Below are positions 48,329 to 61,139 of a stretch of DNA of 64,000 bases, piece after piece. The stretch spans positions 1 through 64,000 of the forward strand of contig NZ_AFJI01000062.1 of assembly GCF_000264785.1 (NCBI RefSeq), read 5' to 3'. The translations under genes and the position numbers were made by a program. The first letter of the stretch is position 1; each line of letters opens with the position of its first letter. The stretch is from Edwardsiella ictaluri ATCC 33202 (GTDB lineage: Bacteria; Pseudomonadota; Gammaproteobacteria; Enterobacterales; Enterobacteriaceae). The notes under the pieces are model-generated. The model had not been told where the DNA came from. It saw nothing but the letters and a program-made list of their open reading frames with translations, and ran no database searches.

Positions 48329-49505
48329 TGGAGGACTCCCGGGGCTCTGCGGCCAACATCAGCACCGCCTCTGCGGCTTGCGCATCGGCGCCACAGCGGA
48401 TCTGGCTGTGCAGCTGTAAAAAGGTCTGCTTCAGCGCCTGAGTCTGTGCGCCATCGGCCAGCATCGGCGCCAACGCCTGCGCCAAGCGCGGCGGTTGGCA
48501 ATCGTGCTGTAACAATTCCGGCACCAACTCGCGACCGGCTAACAGATTAGGCAACGAGACGAACTCCGTCTTCACCAAGCGCTGCGCCAACCAGAAAGTG
48601 AAGGGTTTCATGCGATATGCCACCACCATCGGGCATTTGGCCAACATACACTCCAGTGCCGCCGTTCCCGACGCCAGCAGTGCCGCATCGCTGGCGTACA
48701 TGGCGTTACGCGCCTGACCGTCCAGCAGATGTGCCGCCAAGTCCGGCGCCACCTCCGCCTTGATCCGTTCAAACTGCGCGCGACGCCGGGCATTAACCAG
48801 CGGCACCACGATCTGCAGATCGGGGTAAGTCTGACGTAACAGCAGCGCGGTGCGCAGGAAATCGGCGCTCAGCATCTCAACTTCGGCGCTGCGGCTGCCG
48901 GGCAGCAGCGCCAGACAGCGCGCATCGGTAGCGATCCCCAGCGCGCGGCGCGCCGCGGCACGATCCGGCGCCAGCGGCATCGCATCGGCCATGGTATGGC
49001 CGATGAAGCGGCACGGCACATTGAAACGATCGTAGAAGGCTTTTTCAAACGGCAGGAAGGCCAGTACCAGATCGGTGGCACGACCGATTTTAAACACCCG
49101 CTTCTGACGCCAGGCCCAGACGGAGGGGCTGACATAGTGGATGGTGCGAATACCGCGCTGGTGCAGGTGACCTTCCAGGGTCAGGTTGAAGTCCGGCGCA
49201 TCGATACCGACAAACACGTCCGGCCGCAGCACCGTAAAGCGCCGGGTCAGCTCGCGGCGAATGCGCAGCAGGCGCGGCAGACGCTCCAGCACCTCGACGA
49301 TGCCCATCACCGCCAGCTCCTCCATCTCGAACCAGGACTCACAGCCCTCAGCCTGCATCAGCGGACCCGCCACGCCGACGAAGCGGGCGTTGGGGTGACG
49401 CGCCTTCAGCGCCCGGATCAGCCCCGCACCGAGAATATCGCCGGAGGTCTCCCCGGCGACCAGACCAATAGTAAGCTGGCGCTCACCCAACGCTGACGCC
49501 ACCAT
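48321..49505 (-). CDS. lpxB: lipid-A-disaccharide synthase
   Basis: 394 residues (E. coli 382; a few extra residues at each end). GT19 glycosyltransferase joining UDP-diacylglucosamine to lipid [36 protein letters not shown] and [12 protein letters not shown] are family hallmarks. The gap to lpxA is 3 bp. Confidence 0.96.
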   Translation of the reverse strand: MVASALGERQLTIGLVAGETSGDILGAGLIRALKARHPNARFVGVAGPLMQAEGCESWFEMEELAVMGIVEVLERLPRLLRIRRELTRRFTVLRPDVFVGIDAPDFNLTLEGHLHQRGIRTIHYVSPSVWAWRQKRVFKIGRATDLVLAFLPFEKAFYDRFNVPCRFIGHTMADAMPLAPDRAAARRALGIATDARCLALLPGSRSAEVEMLSADFLRTALLLRQTYPDLQIVVPLVNARRRAQFERIKAEVAPDLAAHLLDGQARNAMYASDAALLASGTAALECMLAKCPMVVAYRMKPFTFWLAQRLVKTEFVSLPNLLAGRELVPELLQHDCQPPRLAQALAPMLADGAQTQALKQTFLQLHSQIRCGADAQAAEAVLMLAAEPRESSNE

Positions 49506-49508
49506 GGA

Positions 49509-50297
49509 TTAACGGATGATACCGCGGGTGGAGCGGACAAAGAAATCGACGAATAGCTGCACCGCCGGCTGTCGCTGAGCCAGGGCCTCGATCTCCGGCT
49601 TTGCCTCTTCCAGGGTTTTACCGCTGCGGTAGAGGATCTTGTAGGCGTTACGAATCGCCTGTAGGGCATCCTTCTCAAAGCCGCGGCGCTTCAGCCCTTC
49701 CAGATTCAGCCCATACGGCGTGGCATGGTTACCCTGGGCAATCACGTAGGGCGGTACGTCCTGCGCAACGCCGGAGCAACCGCCCACCATCACATGCGCG
49801 CCGATCACACAAAACTGGTGTACGGCCGTCATCCCGCCGATGATGGCGAAATCATCTACGCTGACGTGGCCGCCCAGCGTGGCGTTATTGGCCAGAATAC
49901 AGCGATTGCCAATGACGCAGTCATGGGCAACGTGGGTATTGACCATCAACAGGTTATCGCTGCCGATACGGGTCAGCCCGCCGCCCTGCGCCGTACCGCG
50001 ATGAACAGTAACGCTCTCGCGAATGCGGTTGCGATCGCCGATCTCAACCCGGGTCGGCTCGCCGGCATACTTCAGATCCTGATTCACCTCACCGAGGGAG
50101 GCGAACTGATAGATCTGGTTATCGCAGCCAATTTTGGTGATCCCGTTGACCACCACATGGGACTTCAGCACGCTGCCCGTACCGATTTCAACCTGCGAAC
50201 CGATGTAGCAGAACGGGCCAATGTGAACACCGGCGCCAATCACCGCACCGTCTTCGACAATGGCGCTGGGATGGATAAAGGCGGTTTGATCAATCAC
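49509..50297 (-). CDS. lpxA: UDP-N-acetylglucosamine acyltransferase
   Basis: 262 residues with a left-handed beta-helix of hexapeptide repeats; the catalytic His lies in [11 protein letters not shown] (about residue 125). It adds the 3-hydroxyacyl chain in the first step of lipid A synthesis. GTG start, as in E. coli. It is 3 bp after fabZ. Confidence 0.97.
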   Translation of the reverse strand: MIDQTAFIHPSAIVEDGAVIGAGVHIGPFCYIGSQVEIGTGSVLKSHVVVNGITKIGCDNQIYQFASLGEVNQDLKYAGEPTRVEIGDRNRIRESVTVHRGTAQGGGLTRIGSDNLLMVNTHVAHDCVIGNRCILANNATLGGHVSVDDFAIIGGMTAVHQFCVIGAHVMVGGCSGVAQDVPPYVIAQGNHATPYGLNLEGLKRRGFEKDALQAIRNAYKILYRSGKTLEEAKPEIEALAQRQPAVQLFVDFFVRSTRGIIR

Positions 50298-50300
50298 GTA

Positions 50301-50756
50301 TCAGGCCTCTCGGTTACGGGCGCACATCATGGACGCCTCGCACACGATCTTGCCGTCAACCTTGGCAACACCGTTAAAGCGAGCTACGCCGCGGCGCTCT
50401 TTCAGAAACTCAACTTCCAGGATCATCTGGTCACCCGGATGAACCGGACGCTTAAAGCGGGCATCATCGATACCGGCAAAGTAGTACAGTTCGCCCGGCT
50501 CCAGTTTACCTGCGCTCTTAAAGGCCAGAATGCCGGTGGCCTGCGCCATGGCTTCAAGGATCAGTACCCCGGGGAAAATTGGTTTACCCGGAAAGTGTCC
50601 CTGGAAAAACGGCTCGTTGAAGGAGACGTTCTTCACTGCGCGCAGGAATTTTCCCTCTTGGTAATCCAGCACACGATCCACCAGCAGGAACGGAAAACGG
50701 TGCGGCAAAAGCTCTAAAATCTCTGAAATATTGAGAGTATGAGTGTCAGTAGTCAA
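50301..50756 (-). CDS. fabZ: 3-hydroxyacyl-ACP dehydratase FabZ
   Basis: 151 residues with hot-dog fold; catalytic His in [14 protein letters not shown] (near residue 22-23) and Glu in [13 protein letters not shown]. It dehydrates 3-hydroxyacyl-ACP in fatty-acid elongation, competing with LpxA for substrate. The start is TTG at 50756 with AGGAAGAG upstream, giving LTTDTHTLN as in E. coli; a longer frame to 50819 is not supported. Confidence 0.95.
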   Translation of the reverse strand: MTTDTHTLNISEILELLPHRFPFLLVDRVLDYQEGKFLRAVKNVSFNEPFFQGHFPGKPIFPGVLILEAMAQATGILAFKSAGKLEPGELYYFAGIDDARFKRPVHPGDQMILEVEFLKERRGVARFNGVAKVDGKIVCEASMMCARNREA

Positions 50757-50862
50757 AATACTCTTCCTGTAAAAACGGATGTCAAACAACACGGCCTGCC
50801 TCACTCCTTCAGGGGACATGACGCAGGCCGCAAATCGAATTGGGCCACAGGCCCGGCGGGCA

Positions 50863-51885
50863 TTAATCGCTGTGGACTTTCTTTTCTACAGCCTTTAAAC
50901 GCTTATTGATCTCGTCAATATTCATCACCAGCGCAGCCGTTTTACGCCACACCTTGTTTGGCTGAAGCGGAATGCCAGAAGAGTAGATACCGGGTTCGGT
51001 GATAGGTCGCATCACCATGCCCATCCCCGTCACCACCGCCCGATCGCAAATCTCCATGTGACCATTAATCACACTGGCACCACCGATCTGGCAATAGCGT
51101 CCAATCTTGAGGCTACCGGCCATGATAACACCGCCGGCAACCGCTGTATTGTCACCAATAATGACGTTGTGCGCAATCTGACATTGGTTGTCGATAATCA
51201 CGCCGCTGCCGATAACCGTATCATCCAGGGCGCCGCGGTCGATCGTGGTACAGGCGCCAATCTCGACGCGATCGCCGATGCGCACGCTGCCCAACTGCGG
51301 AATCTTCACCCAGTTACCACGCTCGTTGGCATAGCCAAAGCCATCACTGCCGATCACCGTACCCGACTGCACCAAGCAGTGTGCGCCGATCTCGACCTGA
51401 TGATAGACGCTGACGTTGGCCCACAGGCGGGTGCCGGCACCAATCTTGGCAAACTTACCGATGAAACAGCCCGCGCCGATGATCGCCCCTTCGCCCAGCT
51501 CCACGCCCTCTTCGATCACCGCATTGGCGCCGATGGAGACGTTGTTGCCCAGCGTCGCCGTCGGATCTATCGACGCGCTCGGCGCGATGCCGATCGCCGG
51601 CGCCGGCGTCGTGTCCATGATCTGCGCCATCATGGCGTAGGTCAGGTAGGGATTTTTCACGACCAGTGCCGCCTGAGGACAGAATTCCAGATCCGCTTGC
51701 GTCAACACGACGGCACCAGCCTGAGAGGTGGCCAATTGCTCACGATAGCGGCTGTTGGACAGAAAAGTAATCTGGTTCGCTTGTGCTGAATGCATCGATG
51801 CCACACCGGTGATGACGAGATCGCCATCACCGTGCAGATCGGCATTCAACTGCTGAGCAAGGTCAGCCAGTCGAATTGAAGCCAT
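50863..51885 (-). CDS. lpxD: UDP-3-O-acylglucosamine N-acyltransferase
   Basis: 340 residues: N-terminal uridine-binding domain, then hexapeptide beta-helix (for example [20 protein letters not shown], with the catalytic His), then a C-terminal helix. Third step of lipid A synthesis. It lies 3 bp after skp. Confidence 0.97.
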   Translation of the reverse strand: MASIRLADLAQQLNADLHGDGDLVITGVASMHSAQANQITFLSNSRYREQLATSQAGAVVLTQADLEFCPQAALVVKNPYLTYAMMAQIMDTTPAPAIGIAPSASIDPTATLGNNVSIGANAVIEEGVELGEGAIIGAGCFIGKFAKIGAGTRLWANVSVYHQVEIGAHCLVQSGTVIGSDGFGYANERGNWVKIPQLGSVRIGDRVEIGACTTIDRGALDDTVIGSGVIIDNQCQIAHNVIIGDNTAVAGGVIMAGSLKIGRYCQIGGASVINGHMEICDRAVVTGMGMVMRPITEPGIYSSGIPLQPNKVWRKTAALVMNIDEINKRLKAVEKKVHSD

Positions 51886-51888
51886 ACC

Positions 51889-52386
51889 TTATTTAACCTG
51901 TTTCAATACTTGAGCAGTAATGTCATCAGAAGACTGAGAATAGGCTACCGCGTTGGCATCGATAACCATATCGTAGCCCTTGTCTTTCGCCACGCTGCGC
52001 ACAGCATCCTGGATACGACTCAGCAGCTTATTACGCTCTTCCATCTGGCGACGACGGTTATCCTGTTCAAAAGCTTGCGCCTTACGGGCAAAAGTTTCAC
52101 GCTGTGCGGCGATCTCTTTTTCCATCTTGGTGCGCTCACTGGCCTTCATGGTGGAGCCATCGCGCTGCAGACGTTGCATTTTACCCTGCAGATCGCGCTC
52201 CATGCCCTGAAGCTCAGTGGCGCGGCTCTTGAACTCGCTCTCCAACTGCTTCGCCACCGCATCACGCTGCGGAAGCTGTTGGAAAACGCTGGCAACGTTC
52301 ACTACAGCAATTTTTTCAGCAGCCTGCACATTGGCGGAAACAGCCATCGCTACGCCCAGACCCGCCGCATATAACCACTTTTTCAC
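51889..52386 (-). CDS. skp: periplasmic chaperone Skp
   Basis: 165 residues: signal peptide to about residue 23 (VQAA), then long helices forming the tentacles of the trimeric jellyfish chaperone ([20 protein letters not shown]). It carries unfolded outer-membrane proteins to BamA. GTG start at 52386 (VKKWLYAAG) with AAGGAG upstream, as in E. coli. Confidence 0.94.
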   Translation of the reverse strand: MKKWLYAAGLGVAMAVSANVQAAEKIAVVNVASVFQQLPQRDAVAKQLESEFKSRATELQGMERDLQGKMQRLQRDGSTMKASERTKMEKEIAAQRETFARKAQAFEQDNRRRQMEERNKLLSRIQDAVRSVAKDKGYDMVIDANAVAYSQSSDDITAQVLKQVK

Positions 52387-52595
52387 TTTGAACTCCTTAC
52401 CATCACCTAGGTGTGTCAATGACACGTCACTGCACAGGCGCCGACCCATCGTGTCTCACCACGTCCAGAGAAAAGAACGCGCTGAGCGGAGCATATGCAA
52501 AAGGGGGCGGGGAAATCCCGCGCCTTTATATCCGGAGACCTGCGCCGACGACGTCGTCACACCACAGAACCTCCTTCAGATAATAGCGTTTCCGG

Positions 52596-54983
52596 TTACC
52601 AGGTTTTACCGATATTAAACTGGAACTGCTCCGACTTATCACCCTCATACTTCTTGACCGGCTGGGCATAGGAGAACACCAGCGGCCCCAGCGGCGACAT
52701 CCACTGCAGCGCGATACCGGCTGACAGGCGCACGTTGGTCGCCTTGCTGTAGTCCGGCAGCGTCGGGTAGGTGGTCTGATCCCAGTTGGTATCCCATACG
52801 GTACCGGCATCCATAAACACGGAAGTACGCAGGGAGTTGGCATACTGCTCGCTGACGAACGGCGTCGGGGTGATCAGCTCCAGACTGGCGACGGCCATGG
52901 CGTTACCGCCCACCGCGTCGTTGCCGCCGGTCTTGTTCTGATCCACGCTGCCATCGCTGTTCAGGTACACCGCCTTCGGGCCGATGTTATTGGACTGGAA
53001 GCCACGTACGCTGCCAGAACCACCGGCGTAGAAGTTCTCATAGAACGGCATCTCTTTGCCGCCGAAGCCATTACCGTATCCCAGACGGGTACGTCCCAGC
53101 ACCACCCAGGTACGATCCTGGTTAATCGGGAAATAGCTCTGGCTGTCAAAGGTCAGCTTGTAGTATTCATTATCGGAGCCCGGCAGCGTGATCTTGCCGT
53201 TCAGCGAAGCCTTGCTACCGGCCGTCGGGAAGAAGCCGCGATCCAAGTTGTTGTAGGCCCAGCCAGCGGTCCAGGTATAGTCATCGGCCTTGTAGCTGGC
53301 GCGTTCACTGTCGCTCGGATTCTGACCCACAGAGCGCAGATAGCGCCACATCGCCACCTGCGGCTGCATATCGGACAGGTCGTTGTGCACATAGCCCAGG
53401 CCGGTACGCAGCGAGTTGTTCTCATTGATCGGGAAGCCCAGGGTGCCGTCAAAGCCATAGCTGCTGTTGGTATAGTCAGACAGATCGGCGTTATTGGCCT
53501 TAAAGTCGTTATAGAACAGGCGGCCGCCCAGACTGACGCCGTTCACCGTAAAATACGGGTCGGTTAAGGAGAGTTCTGCATAGGTCTGGTAGTCGTTCTT
53601 GGTACCGTTGATGGCGACGACATTTCCGGTGCCCAGCCAGTTGTCCTGCTGTACCCCGACCTGAAAGCTGATGCCGCTTTCGGTGCCATAGCCGATACCG
53701 AAGTTAAAGCTGCCGGTATTGCGCTCTTTCACCTTATAAACAACATCAACCTGATCCGGCGTACCCGGTACGCGCTGGGTCTCAACATCGACATTTTCAA
53801 AGTAGCCGGTGCGGTTCAGACGTTCTTTACCCTGCTCAACCTGATCGCTGCCCAGCCAAGAGCCCTCCATCTGACGCATCTCACGGCGCAGTACGGCATC
53901 TTTACTGGTATCGTTGCCGACAAAGCGGATCTGGCGCACATAGTAGCGGTTACCGGCATCAATGTTCATATGCAGGATGACGGTCTTATCTTTGTCATTG
54001 ATCTCCGGCTGCGTCTGTACACGCGGATAGGCATAGCCATAACGCCCCAGCAGCTGCTTGATCTCATCCTCCATCTTGGTGACCTTGGCGCCGTTGTACA
54101 GCTCGCCCGGCTCAACCTTGGTCAGGCGGGTGATTTCGGCGCTGTAGCCGGCCATATTGCCAGTAACGTCAACCCCTTCCAGCTTATACTGATCGCCTTC
54201 GGTGATGTTGATGGTGATGTAGATCCCTTTCTTGTCCGGCGTCAGGCTCACCTGCGTCGAATTAATGGTGAAACGGGCGTAACCGCGATCCAGATAGTAG
54301 CTGCGCAGAGCCTCAAGGTCACCGGCCAGCTTCTGCTTCTGGTATTTGCGATCAGCCATCAGGTTCCACCACGGTACATCGTCGCGCAGCTGAAAGTGGC
54401 CCAGCAGCTCGGCACTGCTGAACGCATGGTTACCAACGATGTTAATCTGCTGGATCTGCGCCGATTTACCCTCGGTAAACACCAGTTTCAGATCGACGCG
54501 ATTACGCGGCAGCGGCGTCACCACCGCCTTCACGGTAGCGTTATATTTACCGACGCTGTAATAGAAATCCTCCAGCCCTTTTTCAATACTGGAAAGCGTG
54601 GTGCGATCGAGCGCCTCGCCGACGCGAACCCCGGAGGCCTCCAGGTTTTGCTTCAGCATCTCATCCTTCACGGACTTATTGCCAGAGAAGGTAATGCTGG
54701 CGATGGTCGGACGTTCCTTAACCTGCACAATCAGATTGTTACCATCACGAAGTACCCGCACATCCTCAAAGTTACCAGTGGCGTACAGCGCGCGGATGGT
54801 ATTACTCAGATCCTCATCAGAGACGGTATCGCCTACGCGTACCGGCATGTTAAGTAACGCCGCACCGACGGCGACCCGCTGCAGTCCTTCGAAATGAATA
54901 TTTTTCACTACGAAACCATCTGCACCGTATACGGTTGCGCTGCCAAACAGCAGCGACGCTAAGAGCAACTTTTTCATCGCCAT
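52596..54983 (-). CDS. bamA: outer-membrane protein assembly factor BamA
   Basis: 795 residues: signal peptide (ending VYGA, about 21), five POTRA domains (to about 420) and a 16-strand barrel with the loop-6 motif VRGF in [13 protein letters not shown] and C-terminal FQFNIGKTW. Core of the Bam complex. It is slightly shorter than E. coli BamA (810), the difference lying in extracellular loop 6 near [15 protein letters not shown]. Confidence 0.97.
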   Translation of the reverse strand: MAMKKLLLASLLFGSATVYGADGFVVKNIHFEGLQRVAVGAALLNMPVRVGDTVSDEDLSNTIRALYATGNFEDVRVLRDGNNLIVQVKERPTIASITFSGNKSVKDEMLKQNLEASGVRVGEALDRTTLSSIEKGLEDFYYSVGKYNATVKAVVTPLPRNRVDLKLVFTEGKSAQIQQINIVGNHAFSSAELLGHFQLRDDVPWWNLMADRKYQKQKLAGDLEALRSYYLDRGYARFTINSTQVSLTPDKKGIYITINITEGDQYKLEGVDVTGNMAGYSAEITRLTKVEPGELYNGAKVTKMEDEIKQLLGRYGYAYPRVQTQPEINDKDKTVILHMNIDAGNRYYVRQIRFVGNDTSKDAVLRREMRQMEGSWLGSDQVEQGKERLNRTGYFENVDVETQRVPGTPDQVDVVYKVKERNTGSFNFGIGYGTESGISFQVGVQQDNWLGTGNVVAINGTKNDYQTYAELSLTDPYFTVNGVSLGGRLFYNDFKANNADLSDYTNSSYGFDGTLGFPINENNSLRTGLGYVHNDLSDMQPQVAMWRYLRSVGQNPSDSERASYKADDYTWTAGWAYNNLDRGFFPTAGSKASLNGKITLPGSDNEYYKLTFDSQSYFPINQDRTWVVLGRTRLGYGNGFGGKEMPFYENFYAGGSGSVRGFQSNNIGPKAVYLNSDGSVDQNKTGGNDAVGGNAMAVASLELITPTPFVSEQYANSLRTSVFMDAGTVWDTNWDQTTYPTLPDYSKATNVRLSAGIALQWMSPLGPLVFSYAQPVKKYEGDKSEQFQFNIGKTW

Positions 54984-55017
54984 CGTTGTTATGCGTTCTT
55001 CCTAACAATCCCGCCCA

Positions 55018-56373
55018 TTACAGCCGCGAGAAATCATTGAAAAGTGCAAGCCCCATAAACAGCATCAGCAAAATCACGCCAATGCGATAGCCGAAAGCCT
55101 GAACCCGTTCGGACACCGGACCACCCTTGAGCTTTTCCAGCGCAAGAAACAGCAGATGTCCCCCATCAAGAACCGGTAAAGGAAACAGGTTGATGATCCC
55201 CAGATTGACGCTGATCAGCGCCAAAAACATCAGGTAATACACCAAGCCATACTCAGCCGACGCCCCCGCTCCCTGTGCTATGGAGATAGGGCCGCCCAGA
55301 TTGTTCAACTTTACATCACCGGTAATCAGTTTACCCAGCATGGAGACCGTCAGCCTCATCAGCTGCCAGGTCTTGTCTGTCGCCTGATACAGTGCCATGA
55401 ACGGCCCATACTGGCGAATGATTTGATACTCCTCCGGTAGCGGGATCACCTGCGGAACCACGCCGGCAAAGCCTTCGGTCAGCCCGCGCGCCGCGCGCCG
55501 ACTCTCCGGCGTCAACGCCAGCGACACCGGCAGCCCCGCACGCTCGATATCCAGCGCCAACGCATGGCCGGGATTATCGTGGATTTGCAACGCAAAATCA
55601 CGCCAGCCGCGTATCGGAATGCCATTGACTTTAACTATCCTATCCCCTACTTGTAAACCTGCTTTCTGTGCCGCCGACCCCTTTTGTATCTCCGCCAGCA
55701 CCGGCTCAATGGTCGGTCCGCGCGGGATGATCCCCAGCGATACAACCGGGTCCTGACGCTCGGGATCAAACTGCCAGCGCCGCAGGTCCAGCGTTTTTTC
55801 ACTCACCAACTGGCTGCCAAACGGCCCTACGCCGAGCGTGGTACTGCCGTCGCCAATCTGCCCCACCAATGCCAGTCGAACGGACTCCCAGTCCGGAGTA
55901 TCGACACCGTCAACGGACTTCAGTTCCATTCCCGGCGTAATATGGGCGGCGGCGGCGATAGAGTCCGGGGTCACGTTGGCGATCACTGGGCGCACGCTGG
56001 GCACACCGATGACGAATACCAGCCAGTAGGCGATGATAGCGAATAAGAAGTTGGCGATGGGACCGGCGCTGACAATCGCGGCACGCTGCAGCACGCTCTT
56101 GTTATTGAACGCCTGGTGGCGCAACTCCGGCACCACGCTCCCGACCCGCTCATCCAACATTTTAACGTAGCCACCCAGCGGGATCGCCGCGACCACATAT
56201 TCGGTCCCCCGGCGATCGACCCGACGCCACAGCGCCTTGCCAAAGCCGATGGAGAAACGCTCGACCCGCACGCCGCAGCGGCGCGCAACCCAGAAGTGGC
56301 CAAATTCATGTACGGTGATCAGTACGCCAAGCGCCACCAAGAATGCCAGTACACTCCACAGGATTCCACCCAT
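55018..56373 (-). CDS. rseP: site-2 intramembrane protease RseP
   Basis: 451 residues. Zinc motif HEFGH near residue 22-26, two PDZ domains between membrane segments, and the [11 protein letters not shown] motif supplying the third ligand. It cleaves RseA to release sigmaE and clears signal peptides. It lies between cdsA and bamA as in E. coli. Confidence 0.96.
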   Translation of the reverse strand: MGGILWSVLAFLVALGVLITVHEFGHFWVARRCGVRVERFSIGFGKALWRRVDRRGTEYVVAAIPLGGYVKMLDERVGSVVPELRHQAFNNKSVLQRAAIVSAGPIANFLFAIIAYWLVFVIGVPSVRPVIANVTPDSIAAAAHITPGMELKSVDGVDTPDWESVRLALVGQIGDGSTTLGVGPFGSQLVSEKTLDLRRWQFDPERQDPVVSLGIIPRGPTIEPVLAEIQKGSAAQKAGLQVGDRIVKVNGIPIRGWRDFALQIHDNPGHALALDIERAGLPVSLALTPESRRAARGLTEGFAGVVPQVIPLPEEYQIIRQYGPFMALYQATDKTWQLMRLTVSMLGKLITGDVKLNNLGGPISIAQGAGASAEYGLVYYLMFLALISVNLGIINLFPLPVLDGGHLLFLALEKLKGGPVSERVQAFGYRIGVILLMLFMGLALFNDFSRL

Positions 56374-56391
56374 CGATCCTCCCTTACCCGT

Positions 56392-57249
56392 TTAGGGCTG
56401 GCCAAATACCAACAGCATCAGGCAGGCAAACACTGGCACCGCCGCCGTCAGGCTATCGATGCGATCCAGTACGCCGCCGTGGCCAGGGATCAGGTGACTG
56501 CTGTCTTTAATCCCCGCCTCGCGCTTGAACATACTCTCCGTCAGATCGCCCAGCACAGAGGCCAATGCAGCGATAACCGAGCAGACTAACAGCACGCGAA
56601 CATCGACATCCAGCGGTGCATAACGCCCAAACAGCCACGAGAGCAGCGCAGAGGTCATCAACCCGCCGATAAGCCCCTCCCAGGTTTTCCCCGGCGATAC
56701 CTTCGGCGCCAGCTTATTCTTACCGAACAGTTTGCCAAAGATATAGGCGCCGGAGTCGGCCCCCCATACCAGGAGCATGACATACAGCAGCCACCAGGCA
56801 CCGCGATAATGGTTGGCATCATAGCCATACTGACGCAGCGCCACCATTCCCCAGAAGAAGGGCAGAATGGTAACGATGCCAAACAGTACCCTCAGCGCGC
56901 GCGAATGACGCCACCACCCGGCCGAACTGGGGTAAAAAAACACCAACACCAGCGCCACAATCCACCACCCGGCTGCGGTCCACAGCGAACCGGCGATCAG
57001 CGGCAAATGAACGCTACGGGTGAACTCAGGCATCCCCAGTAGCATGGCGGCCAGCACCAGGCCACAGATCACAGCGCCCCAGATACGCTGATTGCGGCTG
57101 GCGAAGCCAGCCAGCTGCCCCCACTCCCAGGCGGCCAGCATACAGACGGCGAGCGTCACCAGTGAGAATCCCAACGGCGGCAGCAAGAACAGGACGGCAA
57201 TCACCACCGGGACCAAAATTAATGCAGTAATAATGCGCGACTTCAGCAA
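56392..57249 (-). CDS. cdsA: phosphatidate cytidylyltransferase
   Basis: 285 residues, several membrane segments, with the CDP-DAG synthase signature MFKREAGIKDSSHLIPGHGG and DRID. It makes CDP-diacylglycerol for all phospholipids. TTG start with GGGGGAAC upstream, as known for E. coli cdsA. Confidence 0.95.
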   Translation of the reverse strand: MLKSRIITALILVPVVIAVLFLLPPLGFSLVTLAVCMLAAWEWGQLAGFASRNQRIWGAVICGLVLAAMLLGMPEFTRSVHLPLIAGSLWTAAGWWIVALVLVFFYPSSAGWWRHSRALRVLFGIVTILPFFWGMVALRQYGYDANHYRGAWWLLYVMLLVWGADSGAYIFGKLFGKNKLAPKVSPGKTWEGLIGGLMTSALLSWLFGRYAPLDVDVRVLLVCSVIAALASVLGDLTESMFKREAGIKDSSHLIPGHGGVLDRIDSLTAAVPVFACLMLLVFGQP

Positions 57250-57258
57250 AAGTTCCCC

Positions 57259-58020
57259 CTATGACGCATCGGTTGCGTTGATAGGTGTCGTTCCCCCGAA
57301 GCGACGCTCGCGTTGTGCAAATGCATTCAGTGCACCTTCAAAGGTTGTTTCATCAAAATCAGGCCACAGCACGTCAGTAAAATAAAATTCTGAATAGGCA
57401 ATTTGCCACAGCAGAAAGTTACTGACCCGATGCTCGCCTCCGGTACGGATAACTAAATCCACGGAATCTTGTTCATGCAGGCAGACCTGCTCACCCAGCA
57501 TCGACTCCGTGATCGCCTCCGGCAGCAGCGTCCCTTGACGCACCTGTTCTGCCAGCGTTTTCACCCCCTGAACGATATCCCAACGCCCACCGTAGTTGGC
57601 GGCGATGTTCAGCGTCAGGCCGGTATTTTCAGCGGTCATCTGCTCTGAGCGTCGAATACGCTCCTGCAGGCGTGGGCTAAAGCGGCTGATATCACCGATC
57701 ACCTTCAGTCTCACCTGATGTTTATGCAGTCGCTTGACTTCACTATCCAGTGCACGGACAAATAACTCCATCAGCGCCGACACTTCCTGCTGCGGCCGAT
57801 TCCAGTTTTCGCTGCTAAAGGCATACAGCGTCAGCGCCCGGATCCCCCGGGTGACCGCGAAGCGCACCGCACAGCGTACCGACTTAACGCCGGCCTTATG
57901 TCCGAATACACGCATTTTACCCTGATGTTTGGCCCAGCGGCCATTGCCGTCCATGATAATCGCAACGTGCCGGGGAACAGAGGCTACGCTGCTCATCACA
58001 GTTGGTTGTGTGGATGACAT
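57259..58020 (-). CDS. ispU: undecaprenyl diphosphate synthase
   Basis: 253 residues. Cis-prenyltransferase signature HVAIIMDGNGRWAK (catalytic Asp) at residues 18-31, and DLVIRTGGEHRVSNFLLWQ. It makes C55 undecaprenyl diphosphate, the carrier lipid for murein and O-antigen. The ATG 58020 with GAGGAAAA gives the E. coli length; the upstream frame to 58146 is not supported. Confidence 0.95.
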   Translation of the reverse strand: MSSTQPTVMSSVASVPRHVAIIMDGNGRWAKHQGKMRVFGHKAGVKSVRCAVRFAVTRGIRALTLYAFSSENWNRPQQEVSALMELFVRALDSEVKRLHKHQVRLKVIGDISRFSPRLQERIRRSEQMTAENTGLTLNIAANYGGRWDIVQGVKTLAEQVRQGTLLPEAITESMLGEQVCLHEQDSVDLVIRTGGEHRVSNFLLWQIAYSEFYFTDVLWPDFDETTFEGALNAFAQRERRFGGTTPINATDAS

Positions 58021-58299
58021 ACGTGTAAATTTTTCCTCAACAAGCCAGCAGGGCGGCCTCAACGTGTCCATCCCGCCACGCGCAGTCCTGCGGCGACGGT
58101 CACTCCTGCATGAATAAGGCCGTGAATAGCACGGCCCCCCAATCATCTCAATTCAGAAAGCCGCGCGCACCCTTCATCGGCTGGCATGGGATCATGCCCC
58201 GCCCTTACACCGTTCTTTTCGCAGCGCGCGCAAAAAACTGGCGCAGACTATATCATCATGCTGTTAGCGCCACAAATCAGCACACCTGACCAAATGAAT

Positions 58300-59499
58300 T
58301 TAGCGGGAAAAACGCGCGCTCAGCGTCTGAGCCAACTGGCGGGCAGCGCTATCAATCACCAGTACCGCCTCAACGCAGTCCGGCTCAGCGCAGCGCAACT
58401 GCTCCACCACGCGGCGGTTCAAGCGGGCGATGTCAGTAAAGCGTAAACGCCCATCCAGAAAGGCGGCAACCGCAATTTCATTCGCCGCATTCAGCGCCGT
58501 CGTTGCCGCCTGCCCCTCGGCAAACGCCTCGATAGCCAGCTGCAGACAGGGATAGCGCGCCATATCCGGCGCCTCAAAACTCAGCGAGCCCATGCGGCAG
58601 AAATCCAACGGTGCAACGCCGCTCGGCACGCGATCGGGATAGGCCATAGCGTGGGCGATCGGCGTACACATGTCCGGATTACCCAGCTGGGCAATCACAC
58701 TGCCGTCCCGATAGCGCACCATGGAGTGGATCACCGACTGCGGGTGAATGATCACCTCCATCTCCTCCGCCGAAGCATTAAACAGCCAGCGCGCCTCAAT
58801 ATACTCCAGCCCTTTATTCATCATCGTGGCAGAGTCAACAGATATTTTACGCCCCATCGACCAGTTAGGATGGGCACAGGCCTGCGTCGGTGTGACGGCA
58901 TCAAAATCCGCCAACGGCAGCTGACGCAGAGGCCCACCGGAGCCGGTCAGCACAATACGGGTCACGCCATGCTCACGCAGGCAGGCAAAACCCAGCTGTT
59001 GCTGTACCGCCGTCGGCAAGCTCTGGAAAATGGCGTTGTGCTCGCTGTCGATAGGCAGCAGCTGAGCCTGACTGTGGGACAGCGCCTCCATAAACAGACG
59101 TCCGCAGGTCACCAGGGCCTCTTTGTTGGCCAGCAGCACCCGCTTGTTGGCCCGAATCGCCGCCAGCGTCGGCAGCAGGCCGGCTGCACCGACAATGGCG
59201 GCCATTACCTGATCGACCTCATCCAGGGCGGCGAGTTCACAGGCAGCGTGCTCCCCGCTCATCACCGCAATCGTACCAAGGCCACACTCGAACAGGCGCT
59301 GGCGCAGCGCGGCGGCGGCACCTTCATTGGCCATACAGACATAGCGGGGGGAAAATTCACGGCACTGCTGCAGCATGACATCAACGTTCTTGCCTGCCAC
59401 CAGTGCTACCACGCGGAACGCGCCGGGATTGGCCCGCACCACCGCCAGCGTACTGGTGCCGATAGAGCCGGTTGAACCTAAAATGGTCAGCGTCTTCAT
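58300..59499 (-). CDS. dxr: 1-deoxy-D-xylulose 5-phosphate reductoisomerase
   Basis: 399 residues. NADPH-binding [16 protein letters not shown] at the N-terminus, [12 protein letters not shown], and [11 protein letters not shown] for metal/substrate binding. The committed step of the MEP isoprenoid pathway, feeding the neighbouring ispU. The gap to ispU (58021-58299) holds nothing recognised. Confidence 0.97.
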
Positions 59500-59599
59500 G
59501 AGGATACTCTGAATTACTGGGTCAAATCGCTACAGGATACGCTAACCCAGCGCACCTCCCCAGCGAATTTTGCGCCGTCGCCAAGGCGCGTCAGCAGCG

Positions 59600-59629
59600 A
59601 ACAAACAAAAGCGCCGCCGAAGCGACGCT
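59600..59629 (-). terminator. terminator of frr
   Basis: Stem AGCGTCGC/GCGGCGCT (one wobble) with TTCG loop at 59610-59629, followed by TTTTGTTTGTT on the minus strand, about 95 bp after the frr stop. Confidence 0.8.
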
Positions 59630-59725
59630 TATTACCGAAACGACGGACCAAGAGACGGCCGCAGCAAAGGAGCAGCGCAGCGGCCTGTGCGAATGGCACC
59701 CCGGAGTACCGCTGCAATGGCTGGA

Positions 59726-60283
59726 TTAGAAATCCATCAACTCTTTTTCTTTATCTGCCAGCGCCGCATCGATCTTCTTGATCATCAGATCGGTGATCTT
59801 CTGGATCTCCTCCTGAGACTTGCGATCTTCGTCTTCGCTGATCTCTTTGTCTTTCAGCAGCGCCTTCACCTTATCGTTGGCATCGCGGCGTACGTTACGC
59901 ACGGAAACGCGGCCAGATTCGGCTTCAGAGCGTACCAGCTTGATCAGATCCTTACGGCGTTCTTCCGTCAGCGGTGGCAGCGGAACGCGGATCACGGTGC
60001 CGGCAGAGGCGGGATTCAGGCCCAGATCGGAGGTCAGGATAGCTTTTTCGATAGCCCCGGACATGCTGCGATCGAACACGGTCAGGGCCAGCGTACGGGA
60101 GTCTTCCGCAACGATGTTGGCCAGCTGACGCAGCGGCGTCGCGGTGCCGTAGTACTCAACCTGAATACCATCGAGCAGGTTGGGATGTGCACGGCCGGTG
60201 CGGATTTTGCTGATATTGCCCTTGAATGACTCGACGCATTTATCCATGCGCGTTTCGGCATCTTTTCTGATTTCGTTGATCAC
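59726..60283 (-). CDS. frr: ribosome recycling factor
   Basis: 185 residues, tRNA-mimicking three-helix bundle plus small domain; [12 protein letters not shown]-type segment ([20 protein letters not shown]) and [15 protein letters not shown] are diagnostic. It splits post-termination ribosomes with EF-G. GTG start, as in E. coli. Confidence 0.97.
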   Translation of the reverse strand: MINEIRKDAETRMDKCVESFKGNISKIRTGRAHPNLLDGIQVEYYGTATPLRQLANIVAEDSRTLALTVFDRSMSGAIEKAILTSDLGLNPASAGTVIRVPLPPLTEERRKDLIKLVRSEAESGRVSVRNVRRDANDKVKALLKDKEISEDEDRKSQEEIQKITDLMIKKIDAALADKEKELMDF

Positions 60284-60413
60284 GTTGCGAACCCTTGAAA
60301 ACGGTGGTTGTGGTTAATAGAGTGAATTGTGCACCAAAGGCCAAGCATTTTTCAATGCGACCGGCACAATACGGCAGCCGGACGTGCCGGCTGTCCCACA
60401 CGCACGCAGCGCA

Positions 60414-61139
60414 TTATTTGGTGATCAGCGTACCTTCTTGTTCACCCATCACCACGCGACGCAGCGCACCCGGCTTATTCATGTTAAACACGCGGATCGG
60501 GAGATTATGATCGCGCGCCAGAGTGAAGGCAGCCAGATCCATCACCTTCAGCTCTTTCTCCAACACATCCTGATAGCTCAGCTGTTCATACAGCGTGGCG
60601 TCCGGATTTTTCATCGGATCGGCAGAGTAGACGCCGTCCACTTTCGTCGCCTTCAGCACGACGTCAGCCTCAATCTCGATCCCGCGCAGACAGGCGGCAG
60701 AGTCGGTAGTAAAGAACGGATTACCGGTGCCGGCGGAGAAAATCACGACGCGGTTGTTGCGCAGCAGGCTGATCGCCTCCGCCCAGCTGTAGTTGTCGCA
60801 TACGCCGTTCAGCGGAATGGCGGACATCAGGCGGGCGTTGACATAGGCACGGTGCAGCGCATCGCGCATCGCCAGGCCGTTCATCACCGTCGCCAGCATC
60901 CCCATATGGTCGCCGACCACCCGGTTCATCCCCGCCTGCGCCAGACCGGCACCGCGGAACAGGTTGCCACCACCAATCACCACACCCACCTGAACGCCTA
61001 ACTCAACCAGCTCTTTGACCTCCTGCGCCATGCGGTCCAGCACGCTCGCATCGATGCCAAAACCTTCTGAGCCTTGCAGAGCTTCACCGCTCAGCTTAAG
61101 CAGAATACGCTGGTAAACGGGTTTGGAATTGGTAGCCAT
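60414..61139 (-). CDS. pyrH: uridylate kinase
   Basis: 241 residues, amino-acid-kinase fold: [34 protein letters not shown], and the [13 protein letters not shown] loop. It makes UDP from UMP and is GTP-activated. Position between tsf and frr as in E. coli. Confidence 0.97.
   Translation of the reverse strand: MATNSKPVYQRILLKLSGEALQGSEGFGIDASVLDRMAQEVKELVELGVQVGVVIGGGNLFRGAGLAQAGMNRVVGDHMGMLATVMNGLAMRDALHRAYVNARLMSAIPLNGVCDNYSWAEAISLLRNNRVVIFSAGTGNPFFTTDSAACLRGIEIEADVVLKATKVDGVYSADPMKNPDATLYEQLSYQDVLEKELKVMDLAAFTLARDHNLPIRVFNMNKPGALRRVVMGEQEGTLITK

Noticed and set aside
49725-50717. 330-codon plus-strand frame across lpxA and fabZ
   Set aside because: It spans two well-supported genes on the other strand and reads as low-complexity shadow.
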